Positions 12,758-24,750 are shown, counted from the stretch's first letter. The stretch is 64,000 nucleotides of DNA from Reticulitermes speratus (GCA_021186555.1 JAJKFL010000330.1:28635444-28699443), one strand, 5' to 3'. Notes: generated by a model not told the origin, from the letters alone. A program made the numbers and translations.

Positions 12758-12908
12758 GTTTACAGTGTTATTTCCGACATGTTTCAGCCTGTGCTGGGCC
12801 ATTATTAGGGACAGCATGTACAACATGGGGAATTACTGCTGTGCAAGAATACTTTCCCTGTTGATGGCTGAGCACAGGCCAAAACATGTCGGAAATGACA
12901 TTGTAAAC
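12758..12908. mobile_element. Foldback (hairpin) MITE, about 151 bp
   Basis: It starts GTTTACAGTG and ends with the complement CATTGTAAAC. The two arms (about 45 bp each) carry TTTCCGACATGTTTCAGCC and GGCCAAAACATGTCGGAAA as inverted copies around a roughly 60-bp loop. There is no coding sequence. No target duplication is obvious, so the superfamily is unassigned. Confidence 0.75.
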
Positions 12909-14979
12909 AGATACGGTGTTTTATTAATTGTCATTGTAAGTTTGTGCACAGTTAAATATGAATAATTTCAAAGCCATACCTACCATATCGGTATGATTCT
13001 GTCATTGTTTTATCAGTTATGTTGTATATGACATTTTGGGTAATTCAGTAGCCTCGGTTAAAGAAACTACATAGTCCAGTGCCAGATGGACCGTATGTTT
13101 CTTTTGTGTTGATTAGAAATGAAATAGGTGTGGTGAACTTTGAAGCACATTCCTGTTTTTGTTCTAGGAACAGAACAATGTGGAGCTGATTGTAGTATGC
13201 AGATCTTGGTAAGTAGGTCTTCATCATCCTCATCCATTTCTGCTGTGAGGACTTTTGTACTCCTTATCTGTCAGCTATTCAGCAATTCACAAACTGCAAG
13301 TGGTTAAATAGTCTGAAGAAATTTTACTTCACAGAATTTGTACATAAAACAGAAAAATGATTGTGCTTAATTTTCTTTGGCTGTATTAAAATATAGTTAT
13401 ATGTCGGTATTTGATTTATCGTGTTTATAGGTATTGCAGAGGTGTACATAAAATCACAACACTATTTAACATTTACTGGGATTATTTTATACCAAGTTGA
13501 TTATTTCAATGCGAAATGAGGGATGAAACTTGGCGTCATCTCATCATCACATAATTTGTGAATTTTGCTTATTTAGTATTTATACATGAGGTTGTTGTAC
13601 CTTAAAACTACTGGATTGAGACATGATAATGGAAAATGAAACTGTTACATCAGTGGTTATTACCTTTTATCTCATAATAGATTGTATGATTCCGTGTGAA
13701 TTATGACTTTCTATGGATAGAAAGTGATTTTTTTTCTTTCTGTTTTATTGCATCATGTCTGAAGTGCATCAGATTCCGGTTTAGTGGGAAGATTTTCAGT
13801 AAAACTAGCAGTTTCATTGTGGGTTGTAGAAATTGTACTGAAGAAACATGTCATCATCTGCTTGTTTTATATATTTAACTCACAGCTGTTTTGAACTCTT
13901 TGTCTGAGAGCAAGAAACATATTAACCTGCAAGGACCGTGAAGAAAAGGATGCAACTTTAAGAATCAAGCAGGATTGTGTATTATAGTGAATTTTGAAGT
14001 AAGTGTGATGGTTATTGTTACTTTTTTCAACACATGCCTGTCCTATCTGAGGTATAGACTTCTACAAAATACCAATCATATTGGAGCAGGGGATATTGTA
14101 GATATTTAATGAAGACAATGTGTTAAGTGTATGTAATTTCATTAAAACAAGGTTTAGTGAAGATATATAAAAGTTATTTGTAAATACTTCCTGCCATCCT
14201 TGTAGCACCTAAGACCCACAGACCACTCACTTTGATCTTATTATACTATGACGATATTTCCCAGTCACAATGTTGCATTCGATTGCTTTGCCATGACAGT
14301 GTAAACTTAATTTGCCTTGTAATAAATTCATTTGAATAGATCTCGTGGAACCAAACATGTCTTGCATTGCCATCATATTGTACTGTCACACTAAACTGTG
14401 TCTGGTAGAATTGCATTCTCATTCCTGTTTTAAAAGATCACTACACATGTGGCTTAGTGCACCATGACTGAAACCCCTGAGCATTCTTGGCAGTCAGTGA
14501 GTGATGTAAAGAATGATACATTGTATTTATTGAAGCAGGGAATAATTGCATCATGGACAGTTTAAAGCACTGAAACAGAAATGTTACCATAACATATTTA
14601 CCTAAATATAAGGTGATGCCCCTCCCCTACTCAAAAAAAAACTTCTGTTTTAGGGAAAATGTGTGTACATAGCATGTTAAAATTTGTGTATGATTGTAAG
14701 GCGAGCCTCCGTTTTTCAGATGATGAATTAAAAGAAGTTCTCAACTTATATTCAGGCAAATACAGTATTTTATCATGGGGAACCTGCAAGCAGAATACAC
14801 TGACTGGATCATAATGCCATCCTCAGGAGCTGATACTCAGCTGGTGAAGAACTTCCAGCATTTATGGCGGGGGTGCACAAATTTTCCAGAAAGAAAGGAG
14901 CCACCTCAAAATTCTAGGTGCCAGAGGGGTAACATGAAGCAAGTTTCATACTGAGGACCCACAAATATTACGCACCTGT

Positions 14980-15501
14980 ACTAAAATGTAGTCACCCTGG
15001 ATTTGTGCACCCTTGTTTTATGGAACTCAAAAGATTTTATTAGTGTGTCTACAGGACCTATCCTGAGCCAGCTGAATTGAGCCCATTTGTTTACAACCCT
15101 ATTTATTAAGATTTGTATAATATTATCCCTGTATTTGTGCCTGTGTTCATGTCTAGGCCTGTGAGTTAATTTTGAGCGAGAAGACGCAAGATTGATGGAG
15201 CTCTTCAGGATGGTAAGGTGCAGAAGTTGAAAGAATAGGTCCATCTGCTAAGGGAGTAACTGTTTGTTATGCCATTAAATTTGTCCATGTACCACATGCA
15301 TCTGTTACAGGCTTGTATTACAGCTGGTTCCAGATCATGTCCATTGTCCTCAGAGAAATTGCCCTCTACCGGTGGACAGTGCATATTTGTCCTTATGTTT
15401 ACATTTCCTTTGCCTATCCATACCATGGCTGTCAAGCAGCATCTTTTGCTAGTCTTCATGTCACCCCACTGTATTTCAGTGTCTTGAAAATTCTTAGGCA
15501 T
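14980..15501 (-). pseudogene. piggyBac-type transposase fragment, C-terminal part
   Basis: The minus-strand reading has MPKNFQDTEIQWGDMKT, NMHCPPVEGNF, AVIQACNRCMWYMDKFNGITNSYSLSR and, after a frameshift near 15235, LFFQLLHLTILKSSINLASS. This is the order found in piggyBac-like (PGBD4-type) transposases: RGDMK, then 'NRHMGYVDKSD', then 'LFFHLLDLTILNS'. The Asp in 'DKSD' is DKFN here, another sign of decay. It overlaps the aligned part of the 7965-8539 fragment, so the two come from separate insertions. Confidence 0.75.
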
Positions 15502-15795
15502 TTCTTTTCAGTCTAACAGTACCACAGCAGTTTACTGCCTTAGTGTGTTAAGTCAAGTAACCCTTGCACATATGCATGGAAATGTGGAGGTGCACTGTCC
15601 TGTTGGTAATCTTGTATCGGTACTACAGAAGGAAATCATGTGAGTCGGTAGAGAGCACGGTCGCTTTATTTTAATAATCAGGTGTTATAAAATCCGTGCT
15701 TAAGGTTTTAATTGAATTTCATATAATTTAGACTCTTTAACTTGTGTGGACTGTTAAAGATTCTGTACATGTTTGAAAATAAGAAGGTAAAGTCA

Positions 15796-16975
15796 TTCAG
15801 TGGCACATGTTGCTCCTCCATCCCAAACCCATCTCTGTTACACCTAGGAGTGTAAATTCTAAGGGTGTCCCTCAGGGATCCATCCTTGGACCCTTACTTT
15901 TTTTAATTTATATCAACGATCTACCGAGTACTTTCGTCAATAATTCTATACCCATTCTCTTTGCTGACGATACCAGTGTACTTATAACAGTCCCTAGACC
16001 GGAAGATCTTGAAAAAAGTGTAAATGAGTCCTTTAAAAATTTACTCAATGGTTTAACAGTAATTTATTATCATTAAACCTCAAAAAAACTCATTTCATTC
16101 ACTTTAAAACCAGAAATGCATCCCTTTTTTATATTCAAATAGGATACCACAACAATTTAATTACTAATATCCATCATACTAAATTCCTAGGCATAACCAT
16201 ACAAAATACTTTATCTTGGAACACCCATCTCGACCACTTAACTACTAAATTAAGTAGGGCCTGTTATGCTATAAGGACCATTAAACCTTTTAGGTCAGTC
16301 AGCACTTTAATTATGGTATATCACGCCTATTTTCATTCATTAATGAGCTATGGCTTAATTTTCTGGGGAAGCTCTTCATACCCTATTAATATTTTCCGCC
16401 TTCAAAAGAAGGCCATAAGGATTATTACTGGTATTAGTAATCGAGATTCATGTACAGATTATTTTAAAAAACTCAAAATACTACCCCTTCCATCACAATA
16501 CTTATTATCTATACTATTGTTTGTAGCCAATAACATCCACCTATTCAAGAGTAATTCTGAAGTCTACAATAATAATACTAAGACACAGTTTTGATCTTCA
16601 CCTGCCATCTCCCAGGTTAACAACATATCAGAAGGGAACCTTTTATATGGGAATTAGGTGTTTTTAATAACCTTCCTTTTTAAATAATAATGCCAAACTA
16701 TATAAAGTAGCCTTAAAAATTTTTCTTTATTTCCATTCATTCTATTCATTACAAGAATATTTTGAACAAAAAAAATTATAAGTGAATCAGACATTTTATT
16801 GTATCTAGTTTTGTATAAGTTCAATGCAATGTTTTTATTGTTTTTATCTTATTTTGTATATAATATTTGTTATTCCTTTTGTAACTTATTTTATTTCATG
16901 TGACCAATTCTATTCATTTGTTTCTTGTAAACTTGGATTTATGGAATGTGAATAAATGATGATGATGACAAGAAG
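15796..16975 (+). pseudogene. Non-LTR retrotransposon relic (reverse transcriptase palm to 3' end)
   Basis: Readable segments are [21 protein letters not shown] and [10 protein letters not shown] (RT catalytic FADD motif) at 15860-15990. After stops and frameshifts come KFLGITIQNTLSW, KLSRACYAIRTIKPF and YFHSLMSYGLIFWGSSSYPINIFRLQKKAIRIITG (16150-16430). This is the standard post-RT region of CR1/L2-like or jockey-like LINEs without RNase H. The 3' end is an ATG-rich tail (AATAAATGATGATGATGAC near 16950). The same family recurs on the minus strand at 17030 and 18460 and on the plus strand at 48930. The element is 5'-truncated and inactive. Confidence 0.8.
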
Positions 16976-17029
16976 GCAGACAGACCATGCAGTCCAGGCA
17001 GGTGCATGTACCATGCTGGTTCATGTCAG

Positions 17030-17560
17030 TACTGTATTTGTATTTATTTACAAGTTCCAGTAATCCAACAAATGGATATAGAACATGTCACAAACTCAAG
17101 AATAAAAGCATAAAAATACATACATTAAATAATCACATCTAAAACAAAACAGAATACTGAATACAGGATATTGTAATAATTATCCATTAAGGTACTCGTC
17201 CACAGTATAAAATGAGTGAGTATTCAAACAATGCCTTAATTCAATCTTAAACATTTTTAAGTTATTAGAGGCATTCTTAATCCCTATGGGTAATTTATTA
17301 TATATCTTTATACCTGCATAATAAGCTCCTTTCTGATGAATAGTTAAGTTAGCTTGAGGTAAATGCAAATTTTGTCTTTGTCTAGTATCGACTGTATGCA
17401 AGGGGTGTTCTCTTGTGGTTTATTCTGTTATTCTTTCTGTATGGGAAGAATATATACATTCATGAACACTGTACAATGAGTTAATGATTTGTAATAATGT
17501 GGGTTTGGCTGCAAAGAAACCCCATTCCAAACAGATCATCATAATAGATGTGAGCTCAAA
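17030..17560 (-). pseudogene. Non-LTR retrotransposon 3' fragment (same family)
   Basis: The minus strand encodes VDTRQRQNLHLPQANLT, HQKGAYYAGIKIYNKLPIGIKNA and THSFYTVDEYLNG. This is the C-terminus shared with the copies at 16600, 18800 and 50090. The 5' part decays beyond about 17460. It sits tail-to-tail with the plus-strand copy ending at 16975. Confidence 0.75.
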
Positions 17561-17589
17561 ATACAATGGAAGACAGGAACTTGTGTGAC

Positions 17590-18455
17590 TTATACATGGG
17601 AGTTTTCTTGGAATGGTGTTCGGACGTCACCACTACTTTAACATCAAATACGTTCAGTGTATGTAAAAAGATAGCAGTGCGGTTAGCTGTGGGCTGATTT
17701 AGTCGTTCGTAGCTAATGAACAGCAAAGATCAATTAATGTATCCTGTATTCCTTGCCGTGCTTCTAGCCAATAGGAAAATTACGTGAAACGCTTTCGGTA
17801 CCTATTTTGAAAAGCGGTTGCGATGTTAAGTCGTATAATAGAAAAAACTGAAAATTTGTAAGGTTGTGATATTGGCAGTGGTATTAGTATGTTTAAAAAT
17901 ATGTATAAATAAGATTTTCGAAGTAAGAAGTCTGGTGTACCTGCACATGTACGACGGCATAAAGATGTGGCCTAACTGTTCTTGCGGTAGCCATGTTTAA
18001 AGTATTGTGTTCAAGGTAAGGAAAATACATGCATTGTGTAATAGAAGAAATTAAAAATCTTGAGGGGCTCTTTGTTACTCGCAGAGGCGTTGGGGTGGTT
18101 GTTTCGAACTAAGATGTTGCAAGTAAAAAATGGTATCACAGTACAAATATGCTGCTGTTCTAAGGCCCGCACAAATAGATAACAAGCCCTGTCCCCGACA
18201 TCACGCACGTCACCACCGCTGTCACCCCTCCGACTTCCATTGCCCCATGCTTGACCTCAACCACCATCCCGCCAGTGCAGTCACGCACTTGCAGATCGTG
18301 CATTCATACATACTTGGATTCGTCAAAGTCACGGCTTACCGCATCACGCTTCATGCATTCACGGAATGAATGGTTCTTGAAAACATTGGTGTCTCTCTAG
18401 TGTAATCTGTGGTGTGGTCGTAAACCTAGTCCTGTAAAGGACCTTTCGAGTGTAG
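17590..18455. other. Unassigned sequence, no gene supported
   Basis: Relative to its surroundings, 18130-18370 is CpG- and C-rich and has short open readings on both strands, without recognisable domains. It could be a decayed repeat or a CpG-rich regulatory region. Nothing specific can be claimed. Confidence 0.3.
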
Positions 18456-19285
18456 GAAATCATCATCATCATTTATTTACAATCCATAGATCCAATATAC
18501 AGTCACAAAGACAAAAACAGGATGTGGATTTGGTCATCATATGAATTAATAAGTTATATAATATATACATTGTAAAATAAATACAAGCAATTTGTAAAAA
18601 CAGACATGACATAAAACACAATAGTAAAACAATTCAAGCTTAGAATAACAAATCATAGTCCGTATATTACATTCAAAATGAATAAAACTATTGTAATAAA
18701 TATTCTATGATGTGATTATTATATATATGTGAGCTGTAGCAAATAATATCATTACAAAAGGTTACTTAGTAAAGGATTAAAAACCCATGATCATTAATTA
18801 AATTTACAGTTAAAATATTCATCCAAGGAATAAAACGAATTGGAAAGAAGAAATCTTTTTAGTGCCGGTTTAAATAGTTTCACTTCATTACTCAAGCTTT
18901 TTATGCTAGGTGGGAGATGATTAAAAGCTCTAATACCAAAGTAGTAGGGTCCTCTTTGAAAAACTGTCAGACGTGATGTTGGAAGGTGCAAATTCGTGCT
19001 ATGTCTAGTATTGAAGCTATGAATCTCGTGGTTTGATTTGTACTGATCTTTATTATTTACGACAAACAGTATTAACGAAAATATATATTGTGAATACATG
19101 GGCAGAATTTTTAAATTTTTAAATAGTTCCCTACAAGAGTCTCTAGTTTTTGCATTCATAATAACTCTGATTATACGCTTTTGTATCCTGAAGATATTAA
19201 TACTGTAGGGCGAATTACCCCAGAAAATTATACCGTATGCTATGATGGAATGCACATAGGAGAAATAAATCATCTTTAGAGTTTC
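18456..19285 (-). pseudogene. Non-LTR retrotransposon 3' end with 159-residue open reading
   Basis: From 19273 down to 18794 the minus strand is open: IYFSYVHSIIAYGIIFWGNS, NIFRIQKRIIRVIM, ILPMYSQYIFSLILFVVNN, NTRHSTNLHLP, FQRGPYYFGIRAFNHLPPSIKS, NSFYSLDEYFNCKFN. This is the least damaged copy of this tail besides 49472-50107. The 3' UTR ends with an ATG-trinucleotide tail (ATCATCATCATC at 18460-18473 on the plus strand). It is severely 5'-truncated, as is typical of LINE insertion. Confidence 0.8.
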
Positions 19286-19299
19286 TGTTATGTTCTGTC

Positions 19300-20040
19300 A
19301 TCCGTGGGTTTTCCAGACCAAAGTAGCCGTGCGTGATTGCAGCCATTTCGAATGGTGGAGAAGGATGCGTCTGTATGTCTTAAAATTGCAAGTATTAAAC
19401 ATTGGCGTGTCTTGTGTAATGTGAAATAGTGACGAAACGTGTATGACGAATGATGACTGAAGATTTTTTATGTGAGTTGAATGACGTTTGTTACAGTACT
19501 ATTTAGGAAAACCCGAATGTATGTGATTTGAATGCCGAAGGTTAATTTTTTTCGGTGAATTTTGCGTAAGTGCACCGTTAAGTAGTGGGTCGACATACAT
19601 TGGAGTTCTTGTAAGCTCCTGCTTATTAATTTCAGTACATACCCCTGTTCAATATTTTTACATTCTGGTTTGTTCTTTGCTATCACTAGTTAGACTTGTA
19701 ATGTCTGCACCTGTTCCTTGGCTCTTTTTGGTGCATTGTTATGTTCTTTAACTGAAGACTGTAGCCCTGTTTGTGTATCATTTTCATCACAAGGCATAGA
19801 TTGTGTACTTACATTCCTGTTGTGGGTTAGTTGCTTGTATGTTTAATGTGTACGCCCTGCATATCCTGTAGGGATCAGGCCATTTTCAGTACACTTTTAT
19901 CCTGTCAGGTATGTTGCCAGCCATTCATTCACCCCATGACAAGAGAAGCACAGATTAATCATAGTAGTGTGTATGTGTGTGTGTGTGAATTAGAGCAGAT
20001 CCATCATTGACTGTAATATGCATGATTTCAGGCTTCTGCC
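19300..20040. other. Intergenic sequence with a TG microsatellite
   Basis: No gene is supported. A GT-rich run lies at about 19968-19988. The rest is AT-rich unassigned DNA. Confidence 0.4.
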
Positions 20041-20049
20041 AGAATGTAA

Positions 20050-20255
20050 ATGAGATTTGTGCTTTGCTGGGATCTTGCGCAGTATAGAGTGGTAATTCCA
20101 TACCGATGTTTCGGGACAACGTATTGGTCCCATCTTCAATGGTCATGTAGTCCGCTACTCGGCCCTTGAACATGGGACCGATAGGTTGTCCCAAAACATC
20201 AGTACGGAGTTACCACTCTATGTTGCGTAAGATCCCAGAAGAGCATAGATCTCAT
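20050..20255. mobile_element. Foldback element, 206 bp, hairpin-repeat family
   Basis: Arms of about 80 bp, starting ATGAGATTTGTGC and ending in its near-complement, pair around a loop of roughly 40 bp. Both arms carry GCTGGGATCTTGCGC-like and GTGGTAA(T/C)TCC-like blocks and a GATGTTT(C/T)GGGACAA block. It shares the 'gctcttctgggat' core with the hairpin at 23282-23387. It is non-coding. Confidence 0.8.
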
Positions 20256-20639
20256 TGACTGTAATCATATTAGAACACTGCCACTTGGTTTTATTCAGTT
20301 ACAACAGAACATTCATTTCTTACAGTATGTGTGCACAACTTAAATCATGTTATCCACCACATTCTTTCATAAAGACTCTATATGCTCTTCCTCTAAATAA
20401 ATTTTATACCTGTTAGTAAATGTTCATTTTTATTAAACTTGGTGTAAACAGCTTGGCACTAGATGTCACATCAACTATGTGCTTGTTAATTTCCTACCAT
20501 CAGCAACACCGTGGAAGTAACACTAGTGAAGTAGGTGGTGCTAATGCATTGGTAGTGGATAATAAAATATATTGTGTGTATAGAGAGCTATCAGTAATTG
20601 GTTTAAAGTTATTGAAGTTTCTCACAACTGTGTTTCTGA

Positions 20640-20770
20640 AGAATCAAGTCTTCTGGGATATTGTGCAGTGTTGACTGGTAAATAAATACCAACATTTTGA
20701 CGTATTATAGGACCTTCATCTTCAAAGTTAAAGAGTCTAAAAAGCCACTCTCCATCCCAATTTTTCTAAC
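20640..20770. repeat. Half-copy of the hairpin-repeat family
   Basis: The sequence order GTCTTCTGGGATATTGTGC, TGGTAAATAAATACCAACATTTTG, then ACCTTCATCTTCAAAGTTAAAGAGTC matches one arm of the modules at 28540, 44630 and 63100. No matching opposite arm is evident. Confidence 0.55.
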
Positions 20771-21267
20771 TGTTCACCGGTAAATGGTATAACATCTGAC
20801 AATATTTGAATCTTCAACTTAGGGCCACTATTGTTGTGGTGGTGGTACTGCCACTTGTGGTCTTTTTAACCTCTCTGGACTCTGAATGCCTTCGTAATGG
20901 TGAGGAAGTACATTTGTTGGATGGCCTTTAGTACACTGATGGTTGATTGAATGCTGGTTAATTTAACTGTGCCTTTTTAGTTGCATAGATCAGGTATAGA
21001 AGTTGATATGTTAACAACATCTATTAAGTTTGCACAATGAGAACATTGTCTGGCCTCCTGTGATAGTCCTGCCACCCATCACATGTTCACATGTAAATAC
21101 AGTGTATCATTTTAATGACACTCCAAGAGGCTGTTTTTCTTTTACTGTTCGTAAATGAAGAACTGAGTCAGTCAGATTTGAGGTTCTGTCAGTAGGGATG
21201 GTGTGACTGTGTAGTGTGGTAGACAACGTACTGAAGTTCCAGAGGTTCCTTTAGTTTACTTTTACAT

Positions 21268-21380
21268 TACACGAGCTGCAGTGGCTTAGTGATAACAAGA
21301 CAACTGGTCAGTTGGAAAGCTGGGGTTTGATTACCGGTAGAGGTATGGCGTCCCCTCTTTGCTGTCATCTGGTCTTCTGT
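21268..21380 (+). repeat. tRNA-like SINE head (tentative)
   Basis: It has a Box A-like segment (GCAGTGGCTTAGTGATAACA) and a Box B-like segment (GGGGTTTGATTACC) about 35 bp apart, as in the internal RNA polymerase III promoter of tRNA-derived SINEs. It does not fold as a proper tRNA. The body is not assigned to the other SINEs here. Confidence 0.45.
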
Positions 21381-22189
21381 CCAGAACAGAATTGAATGCC
21401 AGCAGTATGTGATAAGAAGGAAAAGTTTTTAGCTTTTGTGGTGTAAATGTGTGGAATAATTCATTCAGTGCCCCATAGAACCTGCTTTGGTAAGTCATCT
21501 TTGATTTTTTTATGTACATATTTTAATTTGCATACCAATCAGCATATTCCCTGGGTTGTCTGCAGGCAGTCAGCATTTATTTCAGTACTCAAGAAATAAT
21601 CTATTATGCACTAGTTTCCAACTACAATTATGTGCACATTTTATGTTTTCCCATGTGTAAAAAGTTTCAGTTATTGATTTATTTGTATAACAGTGATGTG
21701 TCAGTTGCAGAAATTGTGTGATCTTAAGTGGGAAGTAATTAGGCCATGAATTATAATTTTGGAAGGCTTTTTGAGGAATCAGTTATGATCTGTTGTACTC
21801 TCCAGTCATTTGCCTGAAAGGAATGTGGATAACATGAAAAATTCCAACTGTTACAGTTGTTCTCCTTCCTAGCCAAGATTCATACTGCATATGAAGCAGG
21901 AATGCTAGTGATAACACCTTGTAGTTTCTCTTATATATTCCAAATCATTAAATCAAAAGTTTGAGTAAATTTGTTGAACAACAGTCACCATATTTATCTG
22001 GAGCACTAATGTAAATTGTCTCACTATCAACTGACATAGCTGTCAAAATTGTGTGCCAGAAGTTCAACATACAGCCATGACTGAAGCATCTCATACACTC
22101 ACAGTTCAGTTTGTATTGTCATCAGATCTTCACTCTCCACTAAATTTTGCATGCACTCCTTAATACTGAAGTGGAAATAATGTGTGTCT

Positions 22190-22745
22190 TGCTTGTTGTT
22201 TCGTATTGCTGTGAAACATGCTTCCTATCTTTGAAGGAAGAATGTCGCTGACAGCTGTTTGACAAAGTGTGGAGAAAAATATTATGACACAACAAGAATG
22301 GAACAAATCTTTGTCTCTAACATTAAGGGAAGAACATAGGATGAGTATGTTTGAAAATGGGGTGCTGAGGAGGATATTTGGGTCTAAGAGGGAGGAAATA
22401 ACAGGAGACTGGAACAAATTGTATAATGAAGAGCTTCATGATTTATATTCCTCGCCAGATATTTTTTGGGCAATCAAATCAAGGAGGTTGAGATGGGCAG
22501 GGCTTGTCACACATATTGGGAAGAAGCAGTGCGTACAGGGTCTGGTTAGGAAGCATGAAGAAAGGAGATGACTTGGAGAACCTGGGTATACATGGGAGGA
22601 TAATAATAAAATGGATTGTAACAGCAGTGCAGTGGGAGGGCATGGACTTCATCTGGCTCAGGATAGGGACAAGTGGGCTCTTGTCAACATGGTAATGAAC
22701 CTTCTGGTACCATAAAATGCTGGGAATATCTTTACTAGCTGAGGA
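22190..22745 (+). pseudogene. RTE-type LINE 3' terminal fragment
   Basis: The reading has LREEHRMSMFENGVLRRIFGSKREEITGDWNKLYNEELHDLYSSPDI, then IKSRRLRWAGLVTHIGKKQCVQGLVRKHE. After frameshifts it continues with WEGMDFIWLRI. This is the familiar tail after the reverse transcriptase in RTE-like insect LINEs ('RRIFGPKRDEVTGEWRKLHNEELHDLYSS...RRMRWAGHVARMG'). The upstream RT is missing, so this is a 5'-truncated relic. Confidence 0.8.
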
Positions 22746-23281
22746 ACTCTTATGCTGTCAAGAAATACTCTGCACTATGGAGTTGGTTGGTCATTTGGTC
22801 TGAAGTAAGTGTATCCCTGATGTAGGGTCATTTTTCAGCACCCAATAATTAAATTTAAGGCTTCCACAGTGGTCATACTTAAGATTGTGGTTGCCTGTGC
22901 TAGGGGACCATGTAGTTTTGTAGCTGGTTGTGGACATTTCAGAGGAACCATGCAGCTGGTTCCATCATCAGAATCTGCTCAAGTGGCAGGCTGCAGATAC
23001 CTTAAAAATATTGGTAATTACAAGACTGCATGGTGACATGCACCAGTTCCCACATTGTTTTACTGTACTTTCTGCATGTTTTGATATGAAGCATTTGTCT
23101 TCAGGGAGACAATGTGTGCATTCCTGGCAACAACACTTGGTGTTCTTAAGGTGTCTGTCCTAAGATGATTTTAGATTGGAACCTGTACAGTACAATGAAA
23201 TGATGTACAAACTTTTGGTGTCTATCTTGTTGGTATTATTTGTTAACCTTGATTTCAGGCTTCCGCCGCGATGTTGATGAG

Positions 23282-23387
23282 ATCTGTGCTTTTCTGGGAT
23301 ATTACGCGGCATCGTGTGGTAATTGTTTACCGACATCGGTAAACAATTAGCATATGATGCCGCGTAATATCCCAGAAGAGCGCAGAT
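23282..23387. mobile_element. Near-perfect 106-bp hairpin element
   Basis: ATCTGTGCTTTTCTGGGATA...TTTACCGA is followed by its near-exact complement ending TATCCCAGAAGAGCGCAGAT, with almost no loop. Each arm is about 52 bp with few mismatches. It shares the TTCTGGGATATTACGCGGCAT core with the larger foldback family. It lies about 375 bp outside the left end of the large palindrome. Confidence 0.85.
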
Positions 23388-23907
23388 TGTATTATTTGTT
23401 GATAAAACAACATTTATCTATACAAGTACCAGGTTTAATTCCTGCAGTAAGGTATAAATACTGCAAGCTCCACGTCCAACGTTCATGTAATTTTCAGCTC
23501 AGCAGTACATAGACATAATACAGCATTTCAAACAGAATAAATTGTACTGTATTTCTTGAATTAAGATTTTGTGGCTGGATTATGTTTTTGTAACTACTGA
23601 AATGATTTTGAACACTTCTATAATAAAGTTCTTTGTGGTCTAAAATACAACATATACAAAACGGTGATTACTAATTAATAACTTCTGTTCAAAATTTAAT
23701 TGCAGAATACTCATTAGTACAGTATTGATAGAATTGGGTGTACATGCTGTTGTAATTATCAGAACTGAAGTGGCCATTTGAAATGTTAAATGAATGTGCT
23801 GAGTGCTGGGGGAAGTTCTGATGTGCCGTGTGTTAGTAATCACTGACAAGGAGTGCGTACCGTGATGACGGATTATCTTCGGTAAACTAGCGTCATGTAA
23901 GTCTAAA

Positions 23908-23922
23908 ATGGCCGACATTGAG
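23908..23922 (+). CDS. Candidate first coding exon (Met-Ala-Asp-Ile-Glu) in the left arm
   Basis: The sequence AAAATGGCCGACATTGAG is followed directly by a strong donor, GTATGTGT at 23923. The start context (A at -3, G at +4) is favourable. The next exon is not identified, and a duplicate exists in the right arm on the opposite strand. It could be the 5' end of a gene whose remainder was lost or lies far away, or chance. Confidence 0.25.
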
Positions 23923-24482
23923 GTATGTGTATATTGCCTTTCATTTTATGTTGGATATGCCACGTAAAGAATTCTTACTGTTTGAAGTGCCGCAGATGGT
24001 AATAGCTCAGGTAAGGTCACAATTATCGCATTAATATGTTTTAGCTGAAGTTGGTTTTTGATTACGTATCACTGGTCACGCCATAGGAAGGTAATCGGCA
24101 TGCGTATGGAAGCTTGGTTTTATGACTTACGATGAAGAATGGAGCACGCAGATCCGTTTTGCAACCAATAGTCCTTAACATCTTTAGCACATTTATCAAC
24201 AATTTATTAAAGGGATATTTCTGGCGTTCCCAAAGTGGTTTCCACAAACGTCCTTCAGGTTGGCCTAGGGACTGGCACACACATCCCATTAAAACATTTT
24301 TATTGATTGTAACCATTATTATTTATTTTACTTTATTTCAGTTCCATATTTTAAGTACTTTCGTTTTGACAACCAGATTTATAATACATTTTACGTTTGA
24401 GCAATGGTACAATAAAATAGCCTGTCAAAACCCACAGCAGTTTGCAGATATTTATGAATGAAAGGTTTCAGACCACACATTT

Positions 24483-24750
24483 ATTGTTATTGCAGTAAAC
24501 ATGACCCAGAAAGGAATGAAATGCAAAGCCTTATCACTGAAAGAGAATTTGAGGGTGATTAGAGAAGTGGAATCAAATCCTACCTTGACCCGAGTGGAAG
24601 TGGCAAAGCGGCTGAACATGCCCGTAACTACAGTCAAATGAATTATGGGGAAAAAGGCTTTTAATAAGCTTTCCCTCTTAATAAGTCTTCCCGCTTAAGA
24701 AGTCCCTAATCCTCTGGTCCCTTGAAAGACTTCTTATCCGGGTTCTACTG
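24483..24750 (+). mobile_element. Truncated Tigger/pogo element in the left arm
   Basis: It runs from a transposase start (MTQKGMKCKALSLKENLRVI, 24501 onwards) through an N-terminal CENP-B/psq-type helix-turn-helix (TRVEVAKRLNMPVTTVK) into the terminal inverted repeat, ending GGTTCTACTG at 24750 followed by TA. After about 60 codons the coding part runs straight into the 3' terminus, so the element is internally deleted. A TGA (in CAAATGAATTATG) interrupts the HTH here where the right-arm copy reads CGA, consistent with CpG decay. The 5' end is missing. Confidence 0.8.

Larger units (their letters stand above)
11716..14979. other. 3' flank of the PHRF1-like gene and intergenic sequence
   Basis: This is AT-rich sequence after the stop codon at 11715. 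It probably includes the 3' UTR, but no single polyadenylation site stands out; AATAAA-like words occur, for example near 14321. It contains a piggyBac-type MITE, a poly-C tract and a hairpin element (each listed), and otherwise no gene that can be supported. Confidence 0.5.

Noticed and set aside
18130-18369. 79-residue His/Pro-rich reading in a CpG-rich patch
   Set aside because: The composition reflects a C-rich segment. No homologous motif, splice site or opposite evidence supports a gene.
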